Assembly: GCA_036340635.1 (NCBI GenBank) | Contig: JAYYYF010000001.1 | Span: 1-43,673, forward strand | Length of the DNA stretch: 43,673 bases | Reading direction: 5' to 3' | From: GCA-002728855 sp036340635 | Lineage (GTDB): Bacteria > Bacteroidota > Bacteroidia > Flavobacteriales > Flavobacteriaceae | Part shown: piece after piece, positions 17,482-26,473 of the stretch | How positions within the stretch are numbered: position 1 is the first letter of the stretch | Layout of the letters: every line of letters begins with the position of its first letter | Translations under genes and position numbers: made by a program | The notes under the pieces: generated by a model | The model's database searches: none | Told to the model about the DNA's origin: nothing | Seen by the model: only the letters and a program-made list of their open reading frames with translations

Positions 17482-18374
17482 ATAATTATTTCTTTATAGT
17501 TGAAAATTATTTTGAATCCTTTATTGTAAAAATAATTTTGTTTGTACTTATTTCCTGTAGCCAAGATAAAATCACCACCCCAGGCACCTAAACTTTTAAT
17601 TGATCCATCAAAATCACTGAAAAATTGATCTTTTATAGTTTTTTTTCTCAATATTGTTCCCATAATTTTTTCATGTTCGTTAATTAAACTTTCAAAATCT
17701 TTTAGGCTATTAGCATTGATTATTTCTTTAGAAATTGAAGATATTTCTTGGGTGAAAATTTTAGAAACTTTTATTTTCATAAACTTGTCCAATTCATTAC
17801 TTGTATTCTGTTTTTTGTTTAAGTAAACAAAAAAAAGAGATTTTTTAAAAGAAGGATTAAACTCACACTTTGTAATTTTCGGAATTGATTTTTCAAGAGA
17901 ATATAAGATTGGTTTTTTAGATTTTGCACAGGCAATATCATATCCACTTCCGCCAAAAGTCTTTTCTAATAAATCAAATGGATCAATATTAGCCCACTCG
18001 GCAATATTTGAAATCAAAGTTGAAGAAGATCCTAAACCCCAATTTAGATTAAATTCTAATTTAGTTTTAACTTTCGCACCTTCTGATAAAAGAAAAGTTG
18101 GATTAAGTTCTCTACTGGCTTTTAAAATTTTTGATAGGTTTTTAGAAATTTTTTCGTTTTTAGTAGAGACAGTTTTAAAATTTGTAGAACATAATTTTGT
18201 TTTGAACCAGATGTTGTTTTTTTCATTATAGCTTTCCCAAATAACATATTCTTCTTCAATCGGTGTGAAAAATAATGATTGTCCAAATTTAGAAGGTAAA
18301 GCAAATGCTTTTGCGCCAATTTTCACAACATATTCTCCTGTAATTAAAAGTTTACCGTGACTGTAATATTTCAA
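17478..18374 (-). CDS. GYDIA-family GHMP kinase
   Basis: 298 residues. GHMP-kinase motifs are the N-terminal YSHGKLLITGEY (4-15), the ATP-binding GLGSSS (113-118) and GGSGYDIA (141-148), which names the family. The fold suggests phosphorylation of mevalonate or phosphomevalonate; the specific substrate is not established from sequence. The start is a TTG at 18374: no in-frame ATG lies upstream, and this TTG gives the usual family N-terminus. It lies 4 bases after the HMG-CoA reductase stop, so both are one operon and probably one pathway (mevalonate route to isopentenyl diphosphate). Confidence 0.87.
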   Translation of the reverse strand: MKYYSHGKLLITGEYVVKIGAKAFALPSKFGQSLFFTPIEEEYVIWESYNEKNNIWFKTKLCSTNFKTVSTKNEKISKNLSKILKASRELNPTFLLSEGAKVKTKLEFNLNWGLGSSSTLISNIAEWANIDPFDLLEKTFGGSGYDIACAKSKKPILYSLEKSIPKITKCEFNPSFKKSLFFVYLNKKQNTSNELDKFMKIKVSKIFTQEISSISKEIINANSLKDFESLINEHEKIMGTILRKKTIKDQFFSDFDGSIKSLGAWGGDFILATGNKYKQNYFYNKGFKIIFNYKEIII

Positions 18375-18378
18375 ATTA

Positions 18379-19689
18379 TTAATTAGATTTTAGAAAGTTT
18401 GTTACTGCATTATGGGTTACTAAATGATTTTTAAAATATTCAATTGCCTTTATTTTTTGAGTTTCACTTGCATTGTTTTGATTTAAAATATTTAACAAAT
18501 GCATTTTCATATGCCCCGTTTGTATTCCTGAAGTTATAAGAGATTTAAGTGCTCCAAAATTTTGAGACAAACCTACTACTGCAATTATCTGCATCAATTC
18601 TGAAGATGATGGATTGCCAAGTAGTTCCAAAGACCACTTGACAAGAGGATGAAGCCTTGTTAAGCCACCTATAGTACCAATAGACAATGGTATTGTGATT
18701 TCAAAGATAAAATCGCCATGTTCTTCATATGCATCAGTTAAGCTAGTATATTTTCCATTTCTTGCAGCATAAGCATGGGCACCAGCTTCAATAGCCCTAA
18801 AGTCATTACCAGTTGCAATTACTACAGCATCTATACCGTTCATTATACCTTTATTATGAGTTACAGCTCTATAGGGCTCTTTCTTTGCAATTTCAACTGC
18901 TTGAATAAATTTTTTTGAGAAGTGTTTAGGATCCATACCATTTTGGATTCCAAGGTTTTTAATTGGACACCTAACTTGTGCTTTTGTTAGGCAGTTAGGA
19001 ACATAATTTGACATTATGCTCATTACAACTTCTATTTTTTTTTCTGAAGCTGAAAAATTTTTGTATTTCTTAGTTTCTGATTTTAATGATTTTGCAATTT
19101 GTTCGAGGCAAGAGTTAATAAAGTTGGCACCCATAGAATCAGCAGTTTTAAAAATAATATTGATTTGAAAGTAATTTTCAATCAAAGAAGTTTTATTCAA
19201 TAGCTCAATGTTTTTTATACCCCCACCTCTAGACTTCATACTCTTTGTCAAATGATCTGTTGAGCAAACTAGAATTTCCTTTTTTTTATTAAAAAAGGAA
19301 ATCAAATTTTTTAATTTCCCATAGAATAGAAAGTGGATTTGCCCCACTTTTTCTTTATTTAAAACCCTGGCGTTGAAACCTCCTCTTGAAGCCCAAAATC
19401 TTCCAGTTTTTGATGCGGCAGCTACAACTGAGCTTTCCTCTATTGCCATTGGAATAGTATACGCTTTATCATTTATAATAAAATTAGGAGCTATGCCAAA
19501 TGGTAAAAAGAAATTTGAAAGAGAATTTTCTATGAACTCATCATGGACTTTTTGGACATCTTCTTTTTGATGATTATATGAGAGAATTATTTCTTTTGCT
19601 TTTTCAGGTTCTTTAAAATGATTACTTACAACCCAATCAATTTTTTCTTTTTTTGTAAGTTTAGAAAAACCTTCAACATTTTTTGACAT
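18379..19689 (-). CDS. mvaA: Class II hydroxymethylglutaryl-CoA reductase
   Basis: 436 residues, the usual length of class II (bacterial) HMG-CoA reductases. Recognisable are the IEESSVVAAAS substrate region (Glu84/85, matching the catalytic Glu83 of the Pseudomonas enzyme), DSMGAN (184-189, usually DAMGAN), HNKGIMNGIDAV (catalytic Lys280), TGNDFRAIEAGAHAYA (catalytic Asp296) and SGIQTGHMKMH (catalytic His393). The enzyme interconverts HMG-CoA and mevalonate. Annotation pipelines call the class degradative, but in Flavobacteriia next to a GHMP kinase it most likely works in the biosynthetic mevalonate pathway. It is transcribed divergently from the peptide transporter. Confidence 0.95.
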   Translation of the reverse strand: MSKNVEGFSKLTKKEKIDWVVSNHFKEPEKAKEIILSYNHQKEDVQKVHDEFIENSLSNFFLPFGIAPNFIINDKAYTIPMAIEESSVVAAASKTGRFWASRGGFNARVLNKEKVGQIHFLFYGKLKNLISFFNKKKEILVCSTDHLTKSMKSRGGGIKNIELLNKTSLIENYFQINIIFKTADSMGANFINSCLEQIAKSLKSETKKYKNFSASEKKIEVVMSIMSNYVPNCLTKAQVRCPIKNLGIQNGMDPKHFSKKFIQAVEIAKKEPYRAVTHNKGIMNGIDAVVIATGNDFRAIEAGAHAYAARNGKYTSLTDAYEEHGDFIFEITIPLSIGTIGGLTRLHPLVKWSLELLGNPSSSELMQIIAVVGLSQNFGALKSLITSGIQTGHMKMHLLNILNQNNASETQKIKAIEYFKNHLVTHNAVTNFLKSN

Positions 19690-19706
19690 CTAAATACTTT
19701 ATAAGC

Positions 19707-19714
19707 TAAAGATA
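19707..19714 (-). promoter_or_regulatory. Candidate -7 element for HMG-CoA reductase
   Basis: The minus strand reads TATCTTTA (one mismatch to TAnnTTTG) 17 bases before the ATG. The 178-base divergent region 19690-19867 otherwise shows only AT-rich sequence. Confidence 0.33.
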
Positions 19715-19819
19715 CATTTTTAAGACGCTAATTTAAAATTGATTTATTTGAAATGAAGAAACATTTTTTATTATTTTGGCAATCGCTTAAATTAAGAAAG
19801 ATTGAGAAGTTTAAATCTA

Positions 19820-19827
19820 TATCTTTA
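19820..19827 (+). promoter_or_regulatory. Candidate -7 element for the POT transporter
   Basis: TATCTTTA (one mismatch to TAnnTTTG) with a TTG 15 bases upstream (19802-19804), somewhat shorter than the usual spacing. It lies 40 bases before the ATG. Confidence 0.3.
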
Positions 19828-19867
19828 TGAATCAAAATGACATCAAGAATTGTAACAGACTAAACAT

Positions 19868-21388
19868 ATGGGAAATAAAATAATTAATAAGAAGTTACCA
19901 CATCAAAAAACAATTTTAGGCCATCCTGTTGGTCTTTTTATCTTATTTTTCACTGAACTATGGGAAAGATTTAGCTATTATGGAATGAGAGCTATTCTTG
20001 TCCTATATTTAGTTTCAGCAACAAACACAAAAAACCCTGGCCTTGGATGGGAGAATAAAGATGCAATTGCACTTTATGGATGGTATACAATGTTTGTATA
20101 TTTAGCTACCATTCCTGGTGGCCTTTTAGCAGATAAAATCTTAGGTCAAAGAAAATCTGTTATGTTAGGTGGTTTTCTTCTGGTTTTTGGACATAGTATT
20201 TTGGCATTAGAAGCGATGTGGGCATTTTATTCTGGCTTAGTATTTATTGTTTTGGGTGTTGGTTGTTTAAAGGGAAATATTTCTACAATGGTAGGTGGCC
20301 TTTACAAAAAGGGAGAAAATGACAGAAGAGATCTTGGATTTTACATTTTTTATATGGGGATTAATATAGGTGCTGCTGCTGCTGCACTTATTGTTGGATA
20401 TGTTGGAGAAACCATAGGCTGGCATTATGGTTTTGGATTAGCAGGATTGGGAATGGCTGTTGGTCAATTGGTATATTGGTGGGGACAAAAGTTTATATTC
20501 CATGTAGGAAATATTGTTCAGGACAGTAAAGTTAAAAACAATTCGAATGTTAATTTAGTTTCAGACATTTTTAAGAAGACTAATTCAATAATTGGATTCT
20601 CTTTTATGACGATTCTATCAATTATAATCTATTATACATTTGGTACATGGGATTATGCATTATTAATATTTGGATTAGCCTTTGCTGTGGGAATAGCAAT
20701 AGTTATTTATAACGATGGCGATTCGATTGAAAAAGATAGAATTTTAGTTACTTACCTTGCCTTTTTAATTGTAATAGTTTTTTGGGGATCTTTTGAGCAG
20801 GCTGGCGGACTGATGAATGTATATGCTAAACAAAAAACAGATTTATCATTATTCGGGTTTTTTGATGTGCCAGCCAGTTGGTTTCAATCCGTGAATGCAA
20901 TATTTATTATAATTTTTGCTACTCTTGTTGGATCATTTTGGTTATGGTGGAAAAATAAGGGTAATGAATATTCTTCAATTTTTAAGATGGCAATAGGGGT
21001 TATTATTATGGGATGGGGATTTTTCTTCATGTCAATGGCAAGTGCTGAAGTTGTTTATGATTCAAATTCTGTTATAATTCAAAAGTCAGCCATGTATTGG
21101 CTTGTTTTTGCATATCTATTTCATACCCTTGGAGAATTATGCGCTTCTCCAGTCGCTCTTTCTTTTATTACAAAGTTGTCTCCAGCTCGTTGGGCAGCGT
21201 TTATGATGGGAGCTTATTTTGCGGCAACAGGTCTTGGAAATAAAGTTGCTGGTTTAATTGGTGAAAATGCTTCAAATATTGGGGAGTTTTGGACTTTTAC
21301 AGGTATAGGTATTTTTTGCACTGTTTTTGGTCTTTTGGTAATTTTGATAATAAAGCCATTAAAAAGACTTGTTCATGATGCTGAATAA
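19868..21388 (+). CDS. POT/PTR2 family proton-coupled peptide transporter
   Basis: 506 residues with about 12-14 transmembrane helices. The first helix carries the POT signature ELWERFSYYGMRAILVLYL. It includes the ExxER motif (Glu30, Glu33, Arg34) used for proton coupling. A second POT signature region (FYIFYMGINIGAAAAALIVGYVG, quoted as overlapping pieces FYIFYMGIN and NIGAAAAALIVGYVG) follows helix 4. It imports di- and tripeptides with protons across the inner membrane. That suits a protein-degrading marine heterotroph. It stands as its own transcription unit, divergent from mvaA, with 73 bases before the next gene. Confidence 0.93.
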   Translation: MGNKIINKKLPHQKTILGHPVGLFILFFTELWERFSYYGMRAILVLYLVSATNTKNPGLGWENKDAIALYGWYTMFVYLATIPGGLLADKILGQRKSVMLGGFLLVFGHSILALEAMWAFYSGLVFIVLGVGCLKGNISTMVGGLYKKGENDRRDLGFYIFYMGINIGAAAAALIVGYVGETIGWHYGFGLAGLGMAVGQLVYWWGQKFIFHVGNIVQDSKVKNNSNVNLVSDIFKKTNSIIGFSFMTILSIIIYYTFGTWDYALLIFGLAFAVGIAIVIYNDGDSIEKDRILVTYLAFLIVIVFWGSFEQAGGLMNVYAKQKTDLSLFGFFDVPASWFQSVNAIFIIIFATLVGSFWLWWKNKGNEYSSIFKMAIGVIIMGWGFFFMSMASAEVVYDSNSVIIQKSAMYWLVFAYLFHTLGELCASPVALSFITKLSPARWAAFMMGAYFAATGLGNKVAGLIGENASNIGEFWTFTGIGIFCTVFGLLVILIIKPLKRLVHDAE

Positions 21389-21437
21389 ACTTGAATAAGA
21401 TTTATTGTAAAGCCCTCTGTTAAATTATTTATTGTGT

Positions 21438-21445
21438 TAATTTTG
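21438..21445 (+). promoter_or_regulatory. Candidate -7 element for the thioredoxin-like gene
   Basis: TAATTTTG matches TAnnTTTG exactly and lies 16 bases before the ATG at 21462. No well-spaced TTG -33 element is seen. Confidence 0.42.
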
Positions 21446-21461
21446 ATAGATAAAAAAATAA

Positions 21462-22019
21462 ATGCAATCATCTAAAAGGCACATTTTATTTGTTTTATTT
21501 ATTCCGTTATTTTTTTTTCATGTAAATGGACAAGAAATTCAGTGGCTTTCTCTTGAGGAGGCTCTAAAAGCCCAAAAGGTTGTTCCGAAAAAAATTTTTA
21601 TGGATGTCTATACTAAATGGTGCGGGCCATGTAAAATTTTAGATAATAGGACTTTTAAGAATCCTGATGTGGCTAGATATATAAGTGAGCATTATTATGC
21701 TGTGAAGTTTAATGGAGAAGGGCAAGAGAAAATTAATTTTTTGGGAAATGTTTTTACAAATCCTAAGTACAATCCTTCTCGTGCCAATCGGAGAAACTCT
21801 ACACATCAATTCACACAGTTTTTAGGTATAAGGGCTTATCCTACAATGGTCTTTATTAGTGAGCAGGGAGATTTAATCATGCCTCTCCAAGGTTATCAAA
21901 CTCCTCAACAATTAGAACTTTTTTTGAAAATGATAAAGCAAGGAGATTATCAAGTTTTCTCAACCTCAGAGGATTTCCAAAGATATCGTAAAAATTTTAT
22001 CCCAAAGTTCAGAGGATAA
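21462..22019 (+). CDS. Secreted thioredoxin-fold protein
   Basis: 185 residues. An N-terminal signal peptide (about 1-23, ending HVNGQ) is followed by a thioredoxin-fold domain with the active site WCGPC (53-57) in IFMDVYTKWCGPCK. The cis-Pro region is RAYPTMVFI. It resembles the DUF255/thioredoxin-like secreted proteins of Bacteroidota, which probably reduce or isomerise disulfides in the periplasm. The specific partner is unknown. It converges on lpxB with an 8-base gap. Confidence 0.87.
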   Translation: MQSSKRHILFVLFIPLFFFHVNGQEIQWLSLEEALKAQKVVPKKIFMDVYTKWCGPCKILDNRTFKNPDVARYISEHYYAVKFNGEGQEKINFLGNVFTNPKYNPSRANRRNSTHQFTQFLGIRAYPTMVFISEQGDLIMPLQGYQTPQQLELFLKMIKQGDYQVFSTSEDFQRYRKNFIPKFRG

Positions 22020-22027
22020 TTTTTTAT

Positions 22028-23140
22028 TTAATTTTTTATTGAATTTATAATTAATCTTGCAGTTTTTTTACTTGCACTTTTATTACCTAATTTTAAAGTT
22101 AACTTGCGATATTCTTCTTTTAGAATAGTTTGATTTTTTTTCAAAAGAATTTTCTTAAGTTCAATTGATAAATTATTTACTGTAAATCTTTTTTGAATAA
22201 GTTCCTCTACAATTTTTTTGTTGGAGATCAGATTAACAAGTGAAATAAACTTTAATCTAACAAGTCTTTTTGCGATTTGATAAGTAAGGAAGCTGCTTTT
22301 ATAACAAACAACTTGAGGTGTTCCAATTAGAGCTGTTTCTAAAGTTGCGGTTCCACTAGATACTATTGCTGCTTTTGAGGCTCTTAGTAGTTCGTATGTT
22401 TGATTTTTCACAATAATTATGTTCGTGTCTGTCAAGTATTTTTTGTACCAATTTATTTCAATTCCTGGTGCTGCTGCAACAACAAATTGGAAACCCAAAA
22501 AAATTTTAGCTGTTTCTACAAAAGTACTTAGCATTCTTTTTATTTCCTGTTTCCGACTTCCTGGGAGTATCGCAATTAAAGGATTTATTTTAGGAATTTT
22601 ATTCTCATTATAGAAGTTAGAAGATATTTTTTGTTTTTTTATGCTTTCTAAAAGTGGATGCCCAACAAAATGAACTTTAAATTTATGTTTCTTTTGATAG
22701 TAATCTTTTTCAAATGGTAGAATTACATATAAAGAGTCTATATTTTTTTTTATCTGATTAATTCTATTCTCCTTCCATGCCCAAATTTGAGGACTTATAT
22801 AATAATGATTTTTAAAGCCTCTTTTTTTTGCCCAATCTGCTATTCTAAGATTAAATCCGGGATAATCTATGTAGACTATTACATCAGGATCAAATTTCAA
22901 TAGATCTTTTTTGCAAAACCTGATATTTTTTATGATTGTTTTAAGATGAATTAACACCTCAATAAAACCCATATATGCTAGGTGCTTGTAATCTTTTACT
23001 AAAGTTCCTCCAGCTTTCTTCATTAAAATCCCTCCCCAGCATCTAATATTAGCCTTATTATCTAATTTTTTAATTTCTCTTATTAGTCTTGATCCGTGCA
23101 AATCTCCAGAAGCTTCTCCTGCTATTAAATAGTACTTCAC
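22028..23140 (-). CDS. lpxB: Lipid-A-disaccharide synthase
   Basis: 370 residues, normal for LpxB. The N-terminal YLIAGEASGDLHGSRLIREI and GFIEVL motifs, YISPQIWAWKENRI and LPGSRKQEI are diagnostic of this GT19 glycosyltransferase. It joins UDP-diacylglucosamine and lipid X to form the lipid A disaccharide at the inner membrane. The start is a GTG at 23140; the frame upstream reaches a stop without any ATG. It follows surE and a small membrane gene on the same strand, a common Flavobacteriia order. Confidence 0.95.
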   Translation of the reverse strand: MKYYLIAGEASGDLHGSRLIREIKKLDNKANIRCWGGILMKKAGGTLVKDYKHLAYMGFIEVLIHLKTIIKNIRFCKKDLLKFDPDVIVYIDYPGFNLRIADWAKKRGFKNHYYISPQIWAWKENRINQIKKNIDSLYVILPFEKDYYQKKHKFKVHFVGHPLLESIKKQKISSNFYNENKIPKINPLIAILPGSRKQEIKRMLSTFVETAKIFLGFQFVVAAAPGIEINWYKKYLTDTNIIIVKNQTYELLRASKAAIVSSGTATLETALIGTPQVVCYKSSFLTYQIAKRLVRLKFISLVNLISNKKIVEELIQKRFTVNNLSIELKKILLKKNQTILKEEYRKLTLKLGNKSASKKTARLIINSIKN

Positions 23141-23165
23141 TTTATGAATTTTGGATTAACATTTT

Positions 23166-23447
23166 CTAAAATAATTTTAGAAAAGCAGTTAATACTACAA
23201 AAAATAATGAAATTAACACTAACCCTAAAGCAAAATCATATTTTTCCTTTTTAATAGCAAAAAAGAAAATCGGTAAATTCACTAGAGCTCCAATGCTAAT
23301 TAGCCCTCCTAATCTATTTTGATAGTATAATTGGGTCAAGCTTTCTTCTAATGTCACTTTAGATAATAAAGTAGAAATTAAAATTATCGCAGTACTACTG
23401 GCAAGTAAACCTGAAATAACTCCACTCAAAATTTTCTTAGTTTTCAA
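23166..23447 (-). CDS. Small three-helix membrane protein between surE and lpxB
   Basis: 93 residues with three hydrophobic helices (about 8-28, 46-63, 70-91) separated by short basic loops. No known domain is recognised. The reading frame starts with TTG at 23447 and overlaps the surE stop by 11 bases; no internal ATG exists, so TTG with translational coupling is the best start. The position between surE and lpxB matches conserved hypothetical proteins I associate with Flavobacteriia. An accessory role in the envelope is a guess from context only. Confidence 0.68.
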   Translation of the reverse strand: MKTKKILSGVISGLLASSTAIILISTLLSKVTLEESLTQLYYQNRLGGLISIGALVNLPIFFFAIKKEKYDFALGLVLISLFFVVLTAFLKLF

Positions 23448-24213
23448 AAGACCAGGAATTTAAATGTTCAATGAAGTGGTGAGCAGTTAAATCAAATTGA
23501 ATTGGAACAATTGAGATGTAATTGTTTTGAAGCGCCCATTCATCAGTATCTTTTCCCTTATCTTCATTGACAAATCTTCCAGTTAGCCAATAATACTTTT
23601 GTCCCATTGGATTAGTCCTTTTATCAAATTCTTCAACCCAATGAGCATTTGCTTGGCGACAAATTTTTATCCCTTTGATTCTTTTTTTGTCTAGTTTAGG
23701 AATATTAACATTTAACACTATATTTTTTGGCATTTTATTATTCAAGACATTAAGAGTGATTTCTCTTATATACTTTTTGGTATGCTCGAAATTTGCATTC
23801 CACCTATAATCTAAAAGAGAAAATCCAATAGCCGGTATTCCTTCAATTCCAGCTTCAATTGCAGCGCTCATAGTTCCTGAATAAATAACATTTATTGATG
23901 AATTTGAACCATGATTAATACCTGAAACACATAAATCAGGTTTTTGATTTAAAAGTTCATTAACACCCAATTTTACACAGTCAGCAGGTGTTCCTGAACA
24001 ACTATATTCAATTTGAGAATCGTTAGGAGTTCTTATCTTATTACAATGCAGAGTTGAATTTATTGTAATGGCATGACCTTTTGCAGATTGAGGAGTGTCA
24101 GGAGCTACAACAACTACATTTCCTATTTTATTCATTATCTCAATCAATGCCCTCAACCCTGGGGCTGAAATGCCATCATCATTAGTAACTAAAATAAGTG
24201 GTTTTTTACTCAT
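23437..24213 (-). CDS. surE: 5'/3'-nucleotidase SurE
   Basis: 258 residues. The N-terminal VTNDDGISAPGLRAL has the metal-binding Asp12-Asp13. The other SurE signatures follow: VVVAPDTPQSAKGHAIT, SGTPADCVKLG and VSGINHGSN. SurE is a divalent-metal-dependent nucleotidase that dephosphorylates nucleoside monophosphates and aids survival in stationary phase. The length is standard. It heads the surE, small membrane gene, lpxB unit, divergent from the Prc-like protease gene. Confidence 0.96.
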   Translation of the reverse strand: MSKKPLILVTNDDGISAPGLRALIEIMNKIGNVVVVAPDTPQSAKGHAITINSTLHCNKIRTPNDSQIEYSCSGTPADCVKLGVNELLNQKPDLCVSGINHGSNSSINVIYSGTMSAAIEAGIEGIPAIGFSLLDYRWNANFEHTKKYIREITLNVLNNKMPKNIVLNVNIPKLDKKRIKGIKICRQANAHWVEEFDKRTNPMGQKYYWLTGRFVNEDKGKDTDEWALQNNYISIVPIQFDLTAHHFIEHLNSWSFEN

Positions 24214-24240
24214 ATGAATTTATTCAGGTTGCTAAATTAG

Positions 24241-24248
24241 TAAATTTG
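24241..24248 (+). promoter_or_regulatory. Candidate -7 element for the Prc-like protease
   Basis: TAAATTTG, an exact TAnnTTTG match followed by CAG, lies 91 bases before the ATG at 24340. This implies a leader of about 85 bases. No TTG at the expected -33 spacing is visible. Confidence 0.42.
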
Positions 24249-24339
24249 CAGTGTCTAAAGTATTTTACTTTGTGCAAAAAGTTCTACTTACAACGAAATA
24301 GATTGATCTTTTTTTTAATTTTGTTTTCCCACTATTATT

Positions 24340-26466
24340 ATGAGACATATAGTTAAAGCAATCTCGTTCATTATTATAATAGGCTTTCTTCTAAGTTTTT
24401 CAACTTTTAAAGAGTCTAATCCAGATAAGGATAGGCTTTTATTAGAGTTGGTGGCGTATGTTTTGGAACGGGGGCATTATAATCCAAGAGAAATAGATGA
24501 TAACTTTTCACAGAATGTGTTTAAGAACTATATAAAAGGACTCGATAATCAAAGAAGATTTTTTCTTCAATCAGATATTGATAATTTTGGCAGTTACAAG
24601 TATCAGATTGATGATCTGATTGGAAAATCAGATATTAGTTTTTTTAATGTAACTATTGAAAAATTTTTCCAAAGAATTAATCAGGTTAAATCCTTTTATA
24701 AAGAATTATTAATGAATCCCTTTGATTTTAATAAAAAAGAATTTATAAGTCTTGATTTTGATAATCTACCCTATGCTAGAACTCTGAATGATTTAAAAAA
24801 GAGGTGGAGAATGAGATTCAAACTTTCTGCATTGCAGATTTATTATGATAAGAAGCAAGAAGAAAATAACAAAAAAGAAAAAGATAGTACTTATGAAATG
24901 AAGTCTAATATGACTCTGGAACAAGAAGCCCGTAAATCTATAACTGAAAGTATTGATGTTTTTTTTGAAAATGTTTCTCAAATGGAGAGAAAAGATTGGT
25001 TCACAGTTTTTGTGAATTCAATAGCCTTAGAATTTGATCCACATACAACTTATTATGCACCTGATGAAAAAGATAGATTTGATACTAGGATTTCAGGAAA
25101 GTTTGAGGGTATAGGAGCTCGTTTGCAAAGGAAAAATGAACAGGTTCATGTTATAGAAATTATCCCTGGAGGACCCGTTTGGAGAGATGATCTTTTAGAA
25201 GTTGGAGAAATAATTTTGAAGGTAGCTCAAAAGAATGAAGAACCTATTGAGATTGGGAATATGAGATTAGATGATGCCGTTAATTTAATCAAAGGTCCTA
25301 AAGGGACAAAGGTTTATTTAACTGTTAAAAGAATTGATGGAATTATTGAAGAAGTTGAAATTACAAGAGATATTGTTGAACTAGAGGAATCTTATGCAAA
25401 ATCATCTCTTATTATGAAGAAGGATAAGATATACGGTTTAATAGAACTTCCTCAGTTTTACGTTGATTTTGAAGATTATTCTAATCGAAATGCTGCAAAT
25501 GATGTAAAAAAAGAAATAAAACAGCTAAAAGAAAAAAATGTTCAAGGGATTATTATTGATTTGAGGAATAATGGAGGAGGATCTTTAAAAACAGTTGTTG
25601 ATATTACTGGATATTTTATTAAAGATGGACCTGTCGTCCAAGTTAAAAGTACAGGTGGAAGGAAAGAGATCCTTCGAGATAATGATTCATCTATTATTTG
25701 GGATGGTCCTCTAGTAATTCTCGTTAATGAATTTTCGGCATCAGCTTCTGAAATACTTGCAGCTGCATTACAAGATTATAAAAGAGCTATTGTTTTGGGA
25801 AGTAAACAGACTTTTGGGAAAGGTACAGTTCAAAACATGGTTGATTTGAACCGAATTATTTCTGGTAGCACATATGGAGATCTAGGAGCAGTTAAGTTGA
25901 CTACAGATAAGTTTTACAGAATAAATGGTGGTTCTACTCAATTAGAAGGAGTTAAAAGTGATGTCGTAATTTTAGACAGGTATTCATACATTGACCTTGG
26001 AGAGAAAGATCAGGAAAACCCTCTTTCATGGGATTATATTGAACCTACAACTTTTGATTTTTGGCATAAGGAAATTGATTACAAATATATGTTGGAGAGA
26101 AGTGAAAATAGAATGAAATCAAGCCAGTATATAAATCTTCTTGATGAACAAGCTAAGTGGGTAAAACAGCAACAAGATGAATATGATTATACTTTGAATT
26201 ATGAAAATTTATTTAAAGAGAAAGAAATTGAGAAAAAAAAGATTGAGAGATTTAAAAAATTAAATGAATTTGAGTCGAATCTTGAATTTAAATGGCTTCC
26301 AGAAGCTGGGAAGAAAAGTTTAAATGAAGAAATAAGCCTTAGAAGAAACCGATGGGCAAAATCTTTAAAAAAGGATTTTTATATTTATGAAGCCGCTAAT
26401 ATCCTAGAAGATTTAAATTCTGAAAATTATAATAAAATTGCTCAGTTGAAAGGAACTGAAAATTGA
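24340..26466 (+). CDS. Carboxy-terminal processing protease (Prc/Tsp-like, S41)
   Basis: 708 residues. An N-terminal signal or anchor helix (about 5-25) precedes a TSP N-terminal region, a PDZ domain (about 255-345; GIGARLQRKNEQVHVIEIIPGG is its first part, read as GIGARLQ and VIEIIPGGP), the S41 peptidase core (about 350-520) and the C-terminal DUF3340 region of the Prc subfamily. The catalytic Ser468 lies in FSASASEI and Lys494 in TFGKGTVQ. It degrades or trims periplasmic proteins from the C-terminus and often controls peptidoglycan hydrolases. It converges on rodA with 7 bases between stops. Confidence 0.93.
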   Translation: MRHIVKAISFIIIIGFLLSFSTFKESNPDKDRLLLELVAYVLERGHYNPREIDDNFSQNVFKNYIKGLDNQRRFFLQSDIDNFGSYKYQIDDLIGKSDISFFNVTIEKFFQRINQVKSFYKELLMNPFDFNKKEFISLDFDNLPYARTLNDLKKRWRMRFKLSALQIYYDKKQEENNKKEKDSTYEMKSNMTLEQEARKSITESIDVFFENVSQMERKDWFTVFVNSIALEFDPHTTYYAPDEKDRFDTRISGKFEGIGARLQRKNEQVHVIEIIPGGPVWRDDLLEVGEIILKVAQKNEEPIEIGNMRLDDAVNLIKGPKGTKVYLTVKRIDGIIEEVEITRDIVELEESYAKSSLIMKKDKIYGLIELPQFYVDFEDYSNRNAANDVKKEIKQLKEKNVQGIIIDLRNNGGGSLKTVVDITGYFIKDGPVVQVKSTGGRKEILRDNDSSIIWDGPLVILVNEFSASASEILAAALQDYKRAIVLGSKQTFGKGTVQNMVDLNRIISGSTYGDLGAVKLTTDKFYRINGGSTQLEGVKSDVVILDRYSYIDLGEKDQENPLSWDYIEPTTFDFWHKEIDYKYMLERSENRMKSSQYINLLDEQAKWVKQQQDEYDYTLNYENLFKEKEIEKKKIERFKKLNEFESNLEFKWLPEAGKKSLNEEISLRRNRWAKSLKKDFYIYEAANILEDLNSENYNKIAQLKGTEN

Positions 26467-26473
26467 ATTTTTT

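Noticed and set aside
19690..19867. Possible riboswitch or small RNA in the mvaA-transporter gap
   Set aside because: The 178 bases are AT-rich with no strong hairpin or recognisable conserved RNA motif; only weak promoter-like elements are seen.
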